Counted from the stretch's first letter, positions 15,680 to 24,772 are shown. The stretch is DNA of 56,138 bases from CAZJYI01 sp964550025 (GCA_964550025.1 CAZJYI010000069.1:1-56138); one strand, 5' to 3'. Numbers and translations: made by a program. The notes: a model not told the origin generated them from the sequence alone.

Positions 15680-17345
15680 CGTCTCCTCCTTCCACGCGGC
15701 GCGAGCGCCGTCTCGCGGGCAGACGTATCTCGAACACCGTGCCTTCGCCTTCGCGGGAACTTACGTCGACCTCCCCCCCGTGTTCACCCACAATCTTCTT
15801 TACCAGGGACAACCCGAGGCCAGTGCCTTTCGAACCCTTGGTACTGAAGAAGACCCTAAAGAGTTTGCCAAGCGTTTCTTCCGACATCCCGCAGCCGTTG
15901 TCGCGAACAGAGATGCTCAACATGCCCTGGTCGTCCGCGCGAATCGTCTCGACGACCACCTCGCCACCCGTATCGGCACAGGCGTCCATGCCGTTCTTGA
16001 TGAGGTTCATCAGGCAACGACGAATACCCTTGGGGTCGAACTCCACGGAACCAAGCTCCGGGTCAGGCACGAACCGCACGGCCACGTTCGGGCCTGAAGC
16101 CGTCTCAGCGCCCATGTTGCAGATGTCGGCACACATGCCGTTGAGATCGGCAATGGCATACTCCGGTTCGCGCACTTTGGAGAAGCTCAAGAGGTCGCGC
16201 ACGAGCTCCTCGAGGAAATTGTTCTTGTTCTTGACCATGCCCCAGCCCGTGCCGACCCGGTCAAGATCGCCGTCATCGAGTCCTTTCTCCAGAACGTAGG
16301 CCCCGCCCTGGATTCCCTGCAGGCAGTTCCTGATGCAATGGGAAAGGCTGGCCACCGTCTCCCCGATTGCCGCCAGGCGCTCGCGGTCAACGGCGGTCTT
16401 GTGCAGCTCGGCATTGGCCACGCAGGCGCCGACGTCGACGGCCGCCACGGTCAAGAGCTCGAGATCCTCCGCCGCGAACGCGGCGGCCGTGCTGCGCCGG
16501 TCGATGTAGATCGCGCCATACAGCGTGTCCCTGAAAACGATGGGCGCAATCATGATGGAACGGATCCCGAGCGCAGCCACGCTCACCGCCTCGGCGAAAC
16601 GATCGTCGGCTCGCGTGTCGAGACACAGCAGTGACTCGCGATTCTGCAGCACGTGATCCAGCGCCGTCTGCGAAACGACCAGCTCCTCCTGCTCCATCCC
16701 TTCCCGTCGTTTCACCGTTCGCGAAGCGATTTCGCCGGTCTGCCGGTCCAGCACCATGACCGCAGCGCACTCGGCCGTATCGAATATCCCCAGGAGAGCC
16801 GACAGAACGCGATCGAGAATGGCCGAAAGGTCCAGGGTCGCGGCGGTGGCCTTGGAGATCTCGTAGCTGGCCTTGAGACGCCGGGCGAGCGCCTGCGGAT
16901 CACCTTCATCATCGGGTGCGGCCATGTGCAGGGCAGCGGCATTGACGGATTTGAGGGTCAGAAACTCGCGCGCAGGCTGCGCTCCTGTGCTGCCCGGCGC
17001 ACTACCGGTGCCATCCGCCTCAAGGGGCGGCTTGGCGGCCGTATCCGGTCCGGACGGGTCATCCCCCGTCAGGGCAAACATGAGGCTCGCGCTTCCGAGC
17101 TGTATGCGGTCCCCCTCGTGCAGGATGACCTGTTTCTGCGGGGCATCATTGATACGGGAACCGTTGCGGCTGTCGAGATCCTCAAAGACCCAGTCCCCGC
17201 CTTCGAGGACGATGCGGGCATGGGCTTTCGAGACGCGTCGATCGTCCAGCGTGATGTCGTTGGACCGCGACCGTCCCATCGTCGTGAGGGCGGACAGTCG
17301 GATCTGCTGCATCTCGCCTTCCACGAACCAAGTCAAAGTAGCCAT
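15642..17345 (-). CDS. FHA-GAF sensor histidine kinase
   Basis: A soluble 567-residue kinase with no membrane span. Residues about 20-95 form an FHA domain (TMGRSRSNDITLDDRRVSKAH, DLDSRNGSRIND), which reads phosphothreonine. Residues about 165-310 look like a GAF domain. The H-box is in ETVASLSHCIRNCLQGI, with the phospho-acceptor His near residue 337. The ATPase domain shows the N-box LIKNGMDAC, the G1 box VRDNGCGM, the F-box FFSTKGSKG and the G2 box GTGLGLSLVKK. The FHA domain suggests coupling to a Ser/Thr kinase, but none is in the window. The gene overlaps its receiver gene and is preceded by AGAGG. Confidence 0.92.
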   Translation of the reverse strand: MATLTWFVEGEMQQIRLSALTTMGRSRSNDITLDDRRVSKAHARIVLEGGDWVFEDLDSRNGSRINDAPQKQVILHEGDRIQLGSASLMFALTGDDPSGPDTAAKPPLEADGTGSAPGSTGAQPAREFLTLKSVNAAALHMAAPDDEGDPQALARRLKASYEISKATAATLDLSAILDRVLSALLGIFDTAECAAVMVLDRQTGEIASRTVKRREGMEQEELVVSQTALDHVLQNRESLLCLDTRADDRFAEAVSVAALGIRSIMIAPIVFRDTLYGAIYIDRRSTAAAFAAEDLELLTVAAVDVGACVANAELHKTAVDRERLAAIGETVASLSHCIRNCLQGIQGGAYVLEKGLDDGDLDRVGTGWGMVKNKNNFLEELVRDLLSFSKVREPEYAIADLNGMCADICNMGAETASGPNVAVRFVPDPELGSVEFDPKGIRRCLMNLIKNGMDACADTGGEVVVETIRADDQGMLSISVRDNGCGMSEETLGKLFRVFFSTKGSKGTGLGLSLVKKIVGEHGGEVDVSSREGEGTVFEIRLPARRRSRRVEGGDDGGERQDGAGGG

Positions 17346-17462
17346 TGCATGCCTCTTGTATCTGGGTACCGATTCTGGCGAAGCAAACCGCGTTCGTCAA
17401 GCCTTCTACCTGCCTTCGCGCCAACCAGCGCGGGAGCAGGCTCCCATGTTCATGAAGGCGCC

Positions 17463-17726
17463 CTACCGGTTCGCGTAGGGTAGCATTCCCTGGTAGTGCG
17501 GTTCCGATGCACGGCGCTTGGCGGCCTCCCGACGACGTTCCCTGGCCTCGGCCTGTGTACGCCTGGCCTGCGCCGCTTCGTACTCGCGAAGCATGGCTTC
17601 GTTCTTGTATCCCCTGCAGGAACGATGGCGCCACATATCGCGCGGAACGTCGTAGACCCCGCACCGGTCCCCCAGGTTCAAACCGCAGCCGTGACACTTG
17701 CGAACAGGCTTGTGATTGTGTTTCAT
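17463..17726 (-). CDS. Small cysteine-rich, zinc-ribbon-like protein
   Basis: An 87-residue basic protein. The N-terminal part has the pattern CHGCGLNLGDRC...HRSC that could hold one zinc ion. The C-terminal part is a charged Arg/Ala/Glu-rich helix (ARRTQAEARERRREAAKRR). The frame is open far upstream, but the ATG at 17726 is preceded by GGAG and starts the conserved-looking part. No family is recognised. A nucleic-acid-binding role would fit the charge, but that is only inference. It lies downstream of no other gene and may have its own promoter, with the -35 in the adjoining heptamer array. Confidence 0.6.
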   Translation of the reverse strand: MKHNHKPVRKCHGCGLNLGDRCGVYDVPRDMWRHRSCRGYKNEAMLREYEAAQARRTQAEARERRREAAKRRASEPHYQGMLPYANR

Positions 17727-17773
17727 CGCTTTCGCTCCGTTACACTGTGAAACTACCGCAGGCGCGGGGCTGT

Positions 17774-17801
17774 GGCAAGTGGCAAGTGGCGAGTGACGGG
17801 A
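17774..17801. repeat. Heptamer array, GGCAAGT family
   Basis: Four 7-bp units (GGCAAGT, GGCAAGT, GGCGAGT, GACGGGA) lie between the small Cys-rich gene and the DUF4838 locus. On the minus strand the edge of the array reads TTGCCA (17773-17778), placed 17 bp from TAGTTT (17750-17755). It could therefore act as the -35 of the small gene. Confidence 0.65.
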
Positions 17802-17944
17802 AGGCACAGATACCGAGCCAGGCAAAGCAACCGGTCCTTGCGGGTCAGGAGACCGCCGGCGCGTGCGTGAGGGTGCTCCTTGACGGCATTCGGGGATTTG
17901 CTCACTATCCAACTGAGGACGCCCACTGTGCAGCAACCGTATTC

Positions 17945-17966
17945 CGATACGATGACGGCCGTATCG
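17945..17966. promoter_or_regulatory. 22-bp palindrome upstream of the DUF4838 locus
   Basis: CGATACG (17945-17951) and CGTATCG (17960-17966) are perfect inverted repeats 8 bp apart, about 27 bp before the ATG at 17993. Size and position fit an operator, or a short hairpin in the leader. No regulator gene is adjacent. Confidence 0.3.
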
Positions 17967-17992
17967 TGTTCAGTTGAAAGGACCCTGGAATC

Positions 17993-19935
17993 ATGAGAGC
18001 TATCCTCGTTGTTGCGCTGCTCGTACTGCCCGCTGTGGCGGCACAGGCTGACCTCACCCTCGTGCGGGACGGAGCGTCCGACTACGCCATCGTGCGCCCC
18101 GCGGACAGCTCGCCGTCGCAGGTCTACGCCGCCGAAGAGCTGCAGTCGTTCACCCGCCAGATGACAGGGGCAACGTGAAGTTCTTCCGCGACCATCGCGT
18201 CGTCGGGCTATTCGAACAAGGCGCCTACCAGTCGCGCCACGCCGAATTCGCGGAGCTACGCGCATGGGTGCTGGCCAAGCTGCTATGGAATCCGGACCGG
18301 GACATCGAGGCCCTCTACGACGATTTTTTCGCGGGATACTACGGTCCGGCGGCCAAACCGATCCGGCAGTACTTCAGAGAACTGCAGGCCCTCGTCGCTC
18401 CGCCGGAACACGTGCTGCGGATCTTCATCGGCATGAAGGAAAAGTGGTACACGGACGCCTTTCTCGAACGCGCCGAAGGACTTTGGCACGAAGCCGAAGA
18501 ACTGGCGAAGGGCACCGAGCACGCGGCCAATGTACGCATGAGCGCCATACCTGTGTGGTACGCGCAATTCCGGCGCCTCCCGGAACCGACCGGGCAATGG
18601 ACGTGGAGCGAGGGGGCCGTCAAACAGCAGGTCAAAGATGCGACGTACGTCTCCCTGGCGCGGGAGCTTCTGACACGCATCCGCGAGGGCGGGATTACGC
18701 ACGCGGCGGAAAACACCTCCGTCAACGCCGCTTTCCTGAATACGCTGCGGGGCTGCTCCGAGGGCTTCCCGCCGACCGAGGTGAAGGGCGCCGGCATGAC
18801 GGCCGGCGTGGTTGCGGAACTGGGTGGCCGCGTGGTTTCGCTCCGCCGCGGAACGGGGCCGAATGTGCTTCACCCGGCTCTCGGCGGCGTCGGTTTCCGG
18901 CTCGGGTCCGGCGATCTGCTGAGCATGGACAGGACGGCATTCGCGCTCGCGGGCAACGCCCGGGGCACGGCGACACTCAACTGGTACCGATACTGGAGGC
19001 CCTACAAACTGCAACGGCTGGTGCGGCTCACGGAAAACGGCATGTCCGTCGAGACGCACATCACGAGCAAGCAGACGCAACCGCAGCAGACCAGGCCCAC
19101 GCTGGGCGTCGCGCTGGACTTGGGGGACGCGCGCCAAATCGCGTTGCGGACCGCGGGAGACGGCTGGCGGGACCTCCGCCTCGGCGAGAACCAGTCCGTC
19201 GGCACGACGACGCTGCCGGGCGAAGCGGTCAGGGGCAGAGAGTTGCTCATTGCTTCCGCGGCAACAAAGCGGGGAGTGCGGCTGACTGTGCCGGACGCGC
19301 GGGTTGAGCGGTTGTTCTGCCTCCGGGACGCGCGGTCGGGGGCGGTACAACTCGCCTTCGTATGCGAGCGGCAGCAACTGGCGTCGCACGCGGCCCTGCG
19401 GTGCGATGTCCGCGTCAACCCGGTCGAGGCGGTGTCAGGGTTGCCGTCTCTTCCAGCGCCGGAGGAGTCCACTTCGGCGCTGGTGATCGAGGACTGCCTG
19501 TTCAGAATCGGCAAACTGGGAACCTGGGGCGACTTCGTGCGCGACAAGAACGCGGCCGACGGCTTCGCCGCGCGCCTGACCAACACGCACTACGAATGGT
19601 GCCTGCAGTGGAAGTTCGATCCCGGCTGGTTCGAGAAGGGAGCGAAGTACCGGCTGGAGCTGCGCGCGCGGATCGACGGCACGGGGAAGGAAGGCGAGGC
19701 CTTCTGGGCCGGCGTCTACGACACAGCGCGGCGCAGAGGCTGCTGCAGCACGCAACGCGAGACGTCGCAGATGAAGCCGGACTATGCATGGTATGAAGTC
19801 GGCGTATGGACTCCCGAGCCAAACCAGTACGTCTGGGTCGGCCCCGGGCGTTTCGACAAGAAGGCGGGCGCCGCCTCGGCCATCGGCGCTCTCTATGTCG
19901 ACAGCCTGCGCGTGACACGTATGGCTGGGGAGTGA
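17993..19935 (+). pseudogene. DUF4838-type secreted glycan protein, internally deleted and frameshifted
   Basis: The 5' part (17993-18178) encodes a signal peptide (ILVVALLVLPAVAAQA) and the family start SQVYAAEELQSFTRQMTGAT, then stops. The 3' part (18175-19935) continues in another frame with MKFFRDHRVVGLFEQGAYQS. This is the middle-to-late part of DUF4838 proteins, followed by YDDFFAGYYGPAA and a C-terminal beta-rich, carbohydrate-binding-like region. In intact family members these pieces are separated by several hundred residues. The join sits at 18170-18180 and looks like an internal deletion. The GTG at 18175 overlaps the stop as GTGA and could allow a truncated product. ATG 17993 has AAAGGA upstream. 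Confidence 0.75.
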
Positions 19936-19951
19936 AGTATCCCTCCCTCCT

Positions 19952-20035
19952 CCTTCGTCTTTGCCTTGACCTTTCACCCTGATCTCTCCCGGCGTCAGGG
20001 AAGACAAAGGCGAGATATTAAGGCAGAGACGAAGG
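19952..20035. terminator. Hairpin between convergent DUF4838 and lemA genes
   Basis: CCTTCGTCTTTGCCTT (19952-19967) pairs with AAGGCAGAGACGAAGG (20020-20035) at 15 of 16 positions across a 52-bp loop. It sits between two convergent genes and may form the 3' end of both transcripts. There is no flanking T-tract, and it may instead belong to the intergenic repeat group. Confidence 0.4.
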
Positions 20036-20088
20036 GATGGTTTGAGCGGGAGAGAGCGAGGGAATGGGAACGAGGCGGGAGCTCCCGG

Positions 20089-20646
20089 CTAATCGATCGA
20101 CACCGCCGGCGCTTCGCGCACGCTGGGATCGACATCGAAGAAGTCCGTGGGCGCGAACCCGAACATGGCCGCGATGATGGAACTGGGAAAGCTCTCGCGC
20201 TTGTTTCGGTAGTCGCGCACGTTGCCGTTGAAAAAGCGCCGCGCCGCCTGGAGGCGGTCCTCTGTGTTGACCAGCTCGCGCTGCAGTTCGAGGTAGTGCC
20301 GGTCCGCCTTGAGACGGGGATAGGCTTCCACGACGGCCAGCATGCTCTGTAGAGCCCCGACGAGCTGCCGTTCGTCGGCCGCCTGCGACGCGGTCGGACC
20401 GTGGTTCGCCCGGCACTGGTTGCGCATGGCGACCACCCGTTCGAGGACCTCACGCTCGTGTTTGGCGTAGCCCTTCACGGTCTCCACGAGATTGGGGATC
20501 AGGTCGTAGCGCCGCTGCAGCTCCGTGTCGATATTGGCCCAGGCGTCCCGGATGTGGTTGCGCAACGCAACCAGTGCGTTGTAGGTCGCAATGACATACA
20601 CCAGCGGAAGCAGCAGAAAGACGGCAACTGGAATGAGGATTTCCAT
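20089..20646 (-). CDS. lemA: LemA family protein
   Basis: A 185-residue LemA protein: one N-terminal membrane span (ILIPVAVFLLLPLVYVIATYN) then a long helical cytoplasmic or periplasmic domain. The family signature is clear in AWANIDTELQRRYDLIPNLVETVKGYAKHE, and in RELVNTEDRLQAARRFFNGNVRDYN-like and FPSSIIAAMFGF. The exact biochemical role of LemA is unknown. Its start codon overlaps the stop of the preceding membrane gene (TAATG), so the two are translationally coupled. Confidence 0.92.
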   Translation of the reverse strand: MEILIPVAVFLLLPLVYVIATYNALVALRNHIRDAWANIDTELQRRYDLIPNLVETVKGYAKHEREVLERVVAMRNQCRANHGPTASQAADERQLVGALQSMLAVVEAYPRLKADRHYLELQRELVNTEDRLQAARRFFNGNVRDYRNKRESFPSSIIAAMFGFAPTDFFDVDPSVREAPAVSID

Positions 20647-21311
20647 TATTCGAAAAGGTAGCCCGGCATCAGCGCGCGCACCTGGTACAGGCGGTCGAGA
20701 TTGCCCTCGATCTGCTCGGGATTAAGACGGCGGTCGAACGCGATTGCCAGGGCATCGTGTTCGATCTCAATCGTCAGATCGCGGTTTGCGAGCAGGTACT
20801 CGATCATGCGCCCATTGCATACATCGTAGGCGAACTTCTTGTTCGTCGAGCGCACGCAGAAGTTGCGGGAGAACTCATGCGACTCGAAATCGATGTCATC
20901 GAATCCCACGGCCTGCGCGATCTTGGACAGGAAGCCCTCCCTGCCGATCTTCAACTCCGGAAAACTCCCCGGTAGTGCGAGGATGAAGAACGAGAAGTAG
21001 TGGTTGTGTTTCCGCCGCCTGCCCTTGGAATCTCTGGAATAGGTGGCATAGTGGTAATCGAAAACGAAAACCGCTTCCCCGTTGTAGTGACCGCTCAGGA
21101 TGTTGAACGCGTAACGATCGGATCCCCGGTCAAGCTTGTCGAGGAACCCGTACCGGGCATCCATCTCGTAGTCGCGTTCGGGGTTGAAATGCAGGCCGAG
21201 GCGCGCGGCGAGCGCCGCCATGGCCTCGCGACGCTTTTTGGCGGCCATCGCCGAGAGAACGGCGACCGTGATGAAGATGGCGATGAACGCTCCGATGATC
21301 AGGACAGGCAT
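20646..21311 (-). CDS. Membrane-anchored protein coupled to LemA
   Basis: A protein of about 221 residues with one N-terminal span (PVLIIGAFIAIFITVAVLSAMAA) and a soluble domain containing FNPERDYEMDARYGFLDKLDRG and GEAVFVFDYHYATYS. This general type (anchor plus a domain resembling DUF3137-like proteins) is often found beside LemA. The family assignment is only by resemblance. I start at the ATG at 21311; a GTG at 21329 is in frame. Its stop overlaps the lemA start by one base. Confidence 0.6.
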   Translation of the reverse strand: MPVLIIGAFIAIFITVAVLSAMAAKKRREAMAALAARLGLHFNPERDYEMDARYGFLDKLDRGSDRYAFNILSGHYNGEAVFVFDYHYATYSRDSKGRRRKHNHYFSFFILALPGSFPELKIGREGFLSKIAQAVGFDDIDFESHEFSRNFCVRSTNKKFAYDVCNGRMIEYLLANRDLTIEIEHDALAIAFDRRLNPEQIEGNLDRLYQVRALMPGYLFE

Positions 21312-21368
21312 GTTCGGACCATATCGCACTGACGCGGATTGCGCAAGCGGGGGGAGTGACTATCGGCT

Positions 21369-21396
21369 TTGTGGCACGGCGAGTTCCTGCTATCGT
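21369..21396 (+). promoter_or_regulatory. Candidate promoter for era, separated from it by a repeat array
   Basis: TTGTGG (21369-21374), a 16-bp spacer and TATCGT (21391-21396) predict a start near 21403. An ATG follows at 21406, but that frame ends at 21468 inside the repeats. The era frame itself opens only at 21609. Confidence 0.35.
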
Positions 21397-21409
21397 GGCG
21401 GCACAATGG

Positions 21410-21630
21410 CAGATTTCAGATTTCAGATTTCAAATTTCAGATTTGCAGGCATGAGGTCTGAGATTTGAAATCTGAGATTTGCAGTTCGAGCCCTCACGTC
21501 TCCAAACCGGGAGTTTGAGATTTGAAATCTGAGATTTGCAGTTCGGGCCCTCACGCCCCCAAACCGGGAGTTTGAGATTTGAAACCTGCAATTCGGGGAG
21601 TTTGAGATTTGAAATCTGAGATTTGCAATT
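21410..21630. repeat. Large heptamer repeat block, CAGATTT/GAGATTTGAAATCT family
   Basis: Five direct heptamers (CAGATTT x3, CAAATTT, CAGATTT) at 21410-21444 are followed by several copies of GAGATTTGAAATCTGAGATT, which is partly self-complementary. The central part repeats as a unit of about 60 bp with GC-rich segments (CCCTCACG...CCAAACCGGGAG) between the AT-rich heptamers. The block fills the gap upstream of era and its last copy contains the only usable start region of that gene. Confidence 0.9.
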
Positions 21631-22568
21631 CTGACTCCCACCTGCCCGACCCCACCCTCGCCCCACCCCACCCCGACTTCCGCAGCGGTATCGTCGCCGT
21701 CGTCGGCCGGGCAAACGTCGGCAAATCCTCCCTCGTGAACCATCTCCTGCAGGAGAAGATCAGCATCGTAAGCCCGGTGGCGCAGACCACCCGCAACCTG
21801 ATCCGCGGGGTTCTGACCGAGGAACGCGGCCAGGTCGTCTTCCTCGACACACCCGGCGTACACAAGGCCGTGCGCGACCTGGGACGGCTGATGAACAAGA
21901 TCGCACGCGCGTCCACCGAGGGCGTCGACGTCGTCCTCCTCGTGCTGGACGGCAGCGAACCGCCCCGCATGGAGGACGAGGGCTGGATGCGGCGCATCGC
22001 CCGCGACCCGTGCTTCACCGTGTTCGCCCTGAACAAGGAAGACCTGCATGCAAAGCGGCATGCCGACTACCGGGCCCTATGGCAGAGCATTGCCGACGAA
22101 ACGCAGACGCAACAGCAACCGCACTGGATCGCTACGTCCGCCGAGACCGGTACGGGAACGGCGGAGCTCCTGGATGCGCTGATGGCCAGGCTCCCCCTCG
22201 GTCCGCTGCTCTTCCCGTCCGACGTCCTGACCGACTTCCCGCGCAAGCTGATCATTGCGGACGTCGTGCGCGAAAAGTACCTGAGGCGCCTGACCGACGA
22301 ATTGCCCCATTGCCTGGCCGTCTGGATCGATGAAGTGGACGAAGAAGACGGCGCATGGCTGGCGCACGGCAAGATCTACGTCCAGCGCCCCTCCCAAAAG
22401 GGAATCGTTATCGGCAAGAAGGGGCGCCTGTTCAAATGGGTCGTCCGCGAGGCCACACAGGAATTGTCGGAGATCTACGACCGCGACGTCCGTCTCGACC
22501 TGATCGTGACGGTCGAGAAGAACTGGGATCGCAACTTCTGGATTCTGAGACGGCTCGGGTACGCATAG
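21609..22568 (+). CDS. era: GTPase Era, ribosome assembly
   Basis: Era is an essential GTPase that matures the 30S subunit by binding the 3' end of 16S rRNA. G1 is VGRANVGKSS, G2 lies in VSPVAQTTRNLI, G3 is FLDTPGVH and G4 is ALNKED (NKxD). The KH domain follows near residues 220-300, with IVIGKKGRLFKWV. Length is 319 with a non-conserved N-terminal stretch rich in Pro and Asp. An in-frame stop at 21603 means translation must begin after it. The first candidate is the TTG at 21609, inside the heptamer block, with no ATG or GTG before FRSGIVAVVG. The start is therefore uncertain. Confidence 0.9.
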   Translation: MKSEICNSDSHLPDPTLAPPHPDFRSGIVAVVGRANVGKSSLVNHLLQEKISIVSPVAQTTRNLIRGVLTEERGQVVFLDTPGVHKAVRDLGRLMNKIARASTEGVDVVLLVLDGSEPPRMEDEGWMRRIARDPCFTVFALNKEDLHAKRHADYRALWQSIADETQTQQQPHWIATSAETGTGTAELLDALMARLPLGPLLFPSDVLTDFPRKLIIADVVREKYLRRLTDELPHCLAVWIDEVDEEDGAWLAHGKIYVQRPSQKGIVIGKKGRLFKWVVREATQELSEIYDRDVRLDLIVTVEKNWDRNFWILRRLGYA

Positions 22569-22622
22569 ACCCAATATCGGGGCCGCGAAAGACGTATTAA
22601 CCGGGAAGGAGACGCCCCCCCT

Positions 22623-23558
22623 ATGACACAGGAATGGCAACGGCTGTACGACAACCTGACGGCGAATCTCAAGGGATCCGAGCGGGCCTCTGTTCTGATG
22701 CTGATCGGCCTGCTGGCCGAAGGCCACGTCCTGATCCAGGGGCCGCCGGGAACGGGGAAGACGTCGCTTGCCAAGACCCTTGCGCAGTCCATTCACTGCC
22801 CCTTCTGCCGCATCCAGTTCACACCGGACCTGCTTCCCGCCGACATCCTGGGCTACAGCATCTATGACCAGGCAAAAGGCGAGTTCGTCTTCCACCGCGG
22901 CCCCATCTTCAACAGCATCATCCTGGCCGACGAAATCAACCGCGCCAGTCCCCGGACGCAGAGCGCGCTGCTCGAGGCGATGAACGAGACGCAGGCGTCA
23001 ATCGACGGCACGACCTACGTGCTCGAGCCCCCTTTCATCGTGGTGGCCACGCAGAACCAACTCGCCTCCGTGGGGACGTTCCCCCTACCCGATTCGCAGC
23101 TCGACCGTTTCCTGATTTCGTTTGATATGCCCGCACCCAACGCCAAAACTCAACTCGCAATCCTGGACCTGCATTCCGCCGGAAAGCCGGAGGACAACCT
23201 GGCCTCGGTGATGACGCGCGACGAGGTGCTCGCGGGCCAGGAAACCGTGCGGGAGGTCGGCGTCTCTCCGCGTATCATGGAGTACATCGTTGCCCTCTGC
23301 GAGGCCGTGCGCTCGCACCGCGACTTTGTCGCCGGCCCGTCCCCCCGCGCGGAAATCGCCATGATGCGCGCCGCCCAGGCGTGCGCCTATCTCGAGAACC
23401 GCGATGCCGTGTTCCCCGAGGACGTCAAGCACGTCATGCCCAACGTGTTGCGCCACCGTCTCGAGCTGAGAACCGGCGCCGACCGCTCGATGGCCAGGGC
23501 CGCGGGGGTCCTCAAGGGGATCCTGGCAACAACGGAGGTCCCGGTGGGTGCATGTTGA
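22623..23558 (+). CDS. moxR: MoxR-family AAA+ ATPase
   Basis: A 311-residue MoxR ATPase. Walker A is GPPGTGKTSL near residue 40, Walker B is IILADEINRASPRTQSALLEAM, sensor 1 is VVATQNQ, and the C-terminal lid contains GPSPRAEIAMMRAAQA with the sensor-2 Arg. MoxR proteins act as chaperone-like ATPases with DUF58/vWA partners. It starts with AAGGAG upstream of ATG 22623. Its last codons overlap the DUF58 start (ATGTTGA), giving the standard MoxR-DUF58-transglutaminase operon. Confidence 0.95.
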   Translation: MTQEWQRLYDNLTANLKGSERASVLMLIGLLAEGHVLIQGPPGTGKTSLAKTLAQSIHCPFCRIQFTPDLLPADILGYSIYDQAKGEFVFHRGPIFNSIILADEINRASPRTQSALLEAMNETQASIDGTTYVLEPPFIVVATQNQLASVGTFPLPDSQLDRFLISFDMPAPNAKTQLAILDLHSAGKPEDNLASVMTRDEVLAGQETVREVGVSPRIMEYIVALCEAVRSHRDFVAGPSPRAEIAMMRAAQACAYLENRDAVFPEDVKHVMPNVLRHRLELRTGADRSMARAAGVLKGILATTEVPVGAC

Positions 23559-24772
23559 CGCTTGCGAATATCCGTTCCCGTCTCCGCGACACGGCCGGCA
23601 CGCTCCCGCGTCTCAGCCGCCGCGGACAGGGGCTGCTGGCGGCCGGGATCGCGGGGCTGACCGCCGGTTGCGCGACGGATAGCCCCACGCTGATCCAGCT
23701 ATCGCTCTTCTGTCTCGTCCTGCCCGCCGCGGCCTTCGGCCTCGCTTATCTGAACCTGCGCGGGCTGGTGTTCGAACACGTGCTGCCCGCAATGGCCTTC
23801 CGCAACGAACCTTTCGATATCGAATTGAGCGTGCGCAACGAGGGCCGGATACTGGACAAGTTCGACGCCGCCGTGAGCGACCAGGCCATCGTCAACCGCC
23901 GGGACCAATCCATACTCTTCCGCAACCTGCCGGCCGCGACGCGTACGTCCTTCCTGCAGACAACGCGGTTCAAGCGGCGGGGCATACACGGCAACTTCGG
24001 CTATGCCCTGACGTCGACTTTTCCGTTGGGGTTGACGCGCCACAAGATAGGCGGACGGGCGCCCGGCAGCATCGTCGTGTGCCCGCGCCCGCGGCTGCCG
24101 CTCGACGCCGCCCGTATCCTCGAAAGCGGAATGGGACTCGGCGGGCTCCGCCAGGCGTCCTCGGCAGACGTCGTGGGCGACCTCAAGTCGATGCGGGAAT
24201 ACCGCACGGGCGACCATCCCAAGCGCATCTCCTGGCCCTTCTCGGCACGCTTCGGGACCGTGATCGTCCGGGAGCTCGAACAGCCCGCGCCGGAAAGGGT
24301 GACCGTCTATTTCCACAGCTACCAGCCGCCGGGTGTCGTCCTGTCCCGCCGCTCGTTCGAGCGCGCGCTGGAGCTCCTGTCGGGACTGTTCGTGCATCTC
24401 TGCCGGAACGGCATTCCGTTCGACCTCGTGGCGCCGTTCACCGACTGGCTCCCACTGCCCGTGACGGTCGACCCGACAGCGCTGCGCCGGGCGCAGACCG
24501 TCCTCGCACAGGCGCAGATGACGACGAACCCCACGCTGGACGACGTGTCGCGTGCGCTGGCGCTCGAGGAGCACCGGACGGGACTGGTTGTCGTGCTCAG
24601 CAATACACCGACGCGCCTTTGGGCCGATGCGCTGCCGCGCATTCCGTCCCGCATCTTCTGCCTGGACAACCGCGGTGCAGGCAGACCGTCGGATTCGTCG
24701 GATCTCCGGTACGCATTCCCCGGAATGTCGCACCCCCTCGCGGCGTCCGGCGGGCGGAGGGACACGCCGTGA
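23552..24772 (+). CDS. DUF58 domain protein
   Basis: A 406-residue protein with two N-terminal membrane spans (GLLAAGIAGLTAGC and LIQLSLFCLVLPAAAFGLAY) and a C-terminal DUF58 domain. The DUF58 signature is in VGDLKSMREYRTGDHPKRISW (21 residues with one deviation). A degenerate vWA-like segment follows (ERVTVYFHSYQPPG). DUF58 proteins work with MoxR, probably in assembly or stress handling at the membrane. The start at 23552 overlaps the moxR stop by 7 bp and its stop overlaps the next start as GTGA. Confidence 0.9.
   Translation: MLTLANIRSRLRDTAGTLPRLSRRGQGLLAAGIAGLTAGCATDSPTLIQLSLFCLVLPAAAFGLAYLNLRGLVFEHVLPAMAFRNEPFDIELSVRNEGRILDKFDAAVSDQAIVNRRDQSILFRNLPAATRTSFLQTTRFKRRGIHGNFGYALTSTFPLGLTRHKIGGRAPGSIVVCPRPRLPLDAARILESGMGLGGLRQASSADVVGDLKSMREYRTGDHPKRISWPFSARFGTVIVRELEQPAPERVTVYFHSYQPPGVVLSRRSFERALELLSGLFVHLCRNGIPFDLVAPFTDWLPLPVTVDPTALRRAQTVLAQAQMTTNPTLDDVSRALALEEHRTGLVVVLSNTPTRLWADALPRIPSRIFCLDNRGAGRPSDSSDLRYAFPGMSHPLAASGGRRDTP

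Noticed and set aside
18165..18185. Programmed frameshift or natural two-gene split of the DUF4838 locus
   Set aside because: There is no slippery sequence, and several hundred residues of the family are missing at the join, which a one-base shift cannot explain.
21410..21630. CRISPR array upstream of era
   Set aside because: The units are simple heptamers with near-identical GC-rich segments between them and no unique spacers. No cas genes are present.
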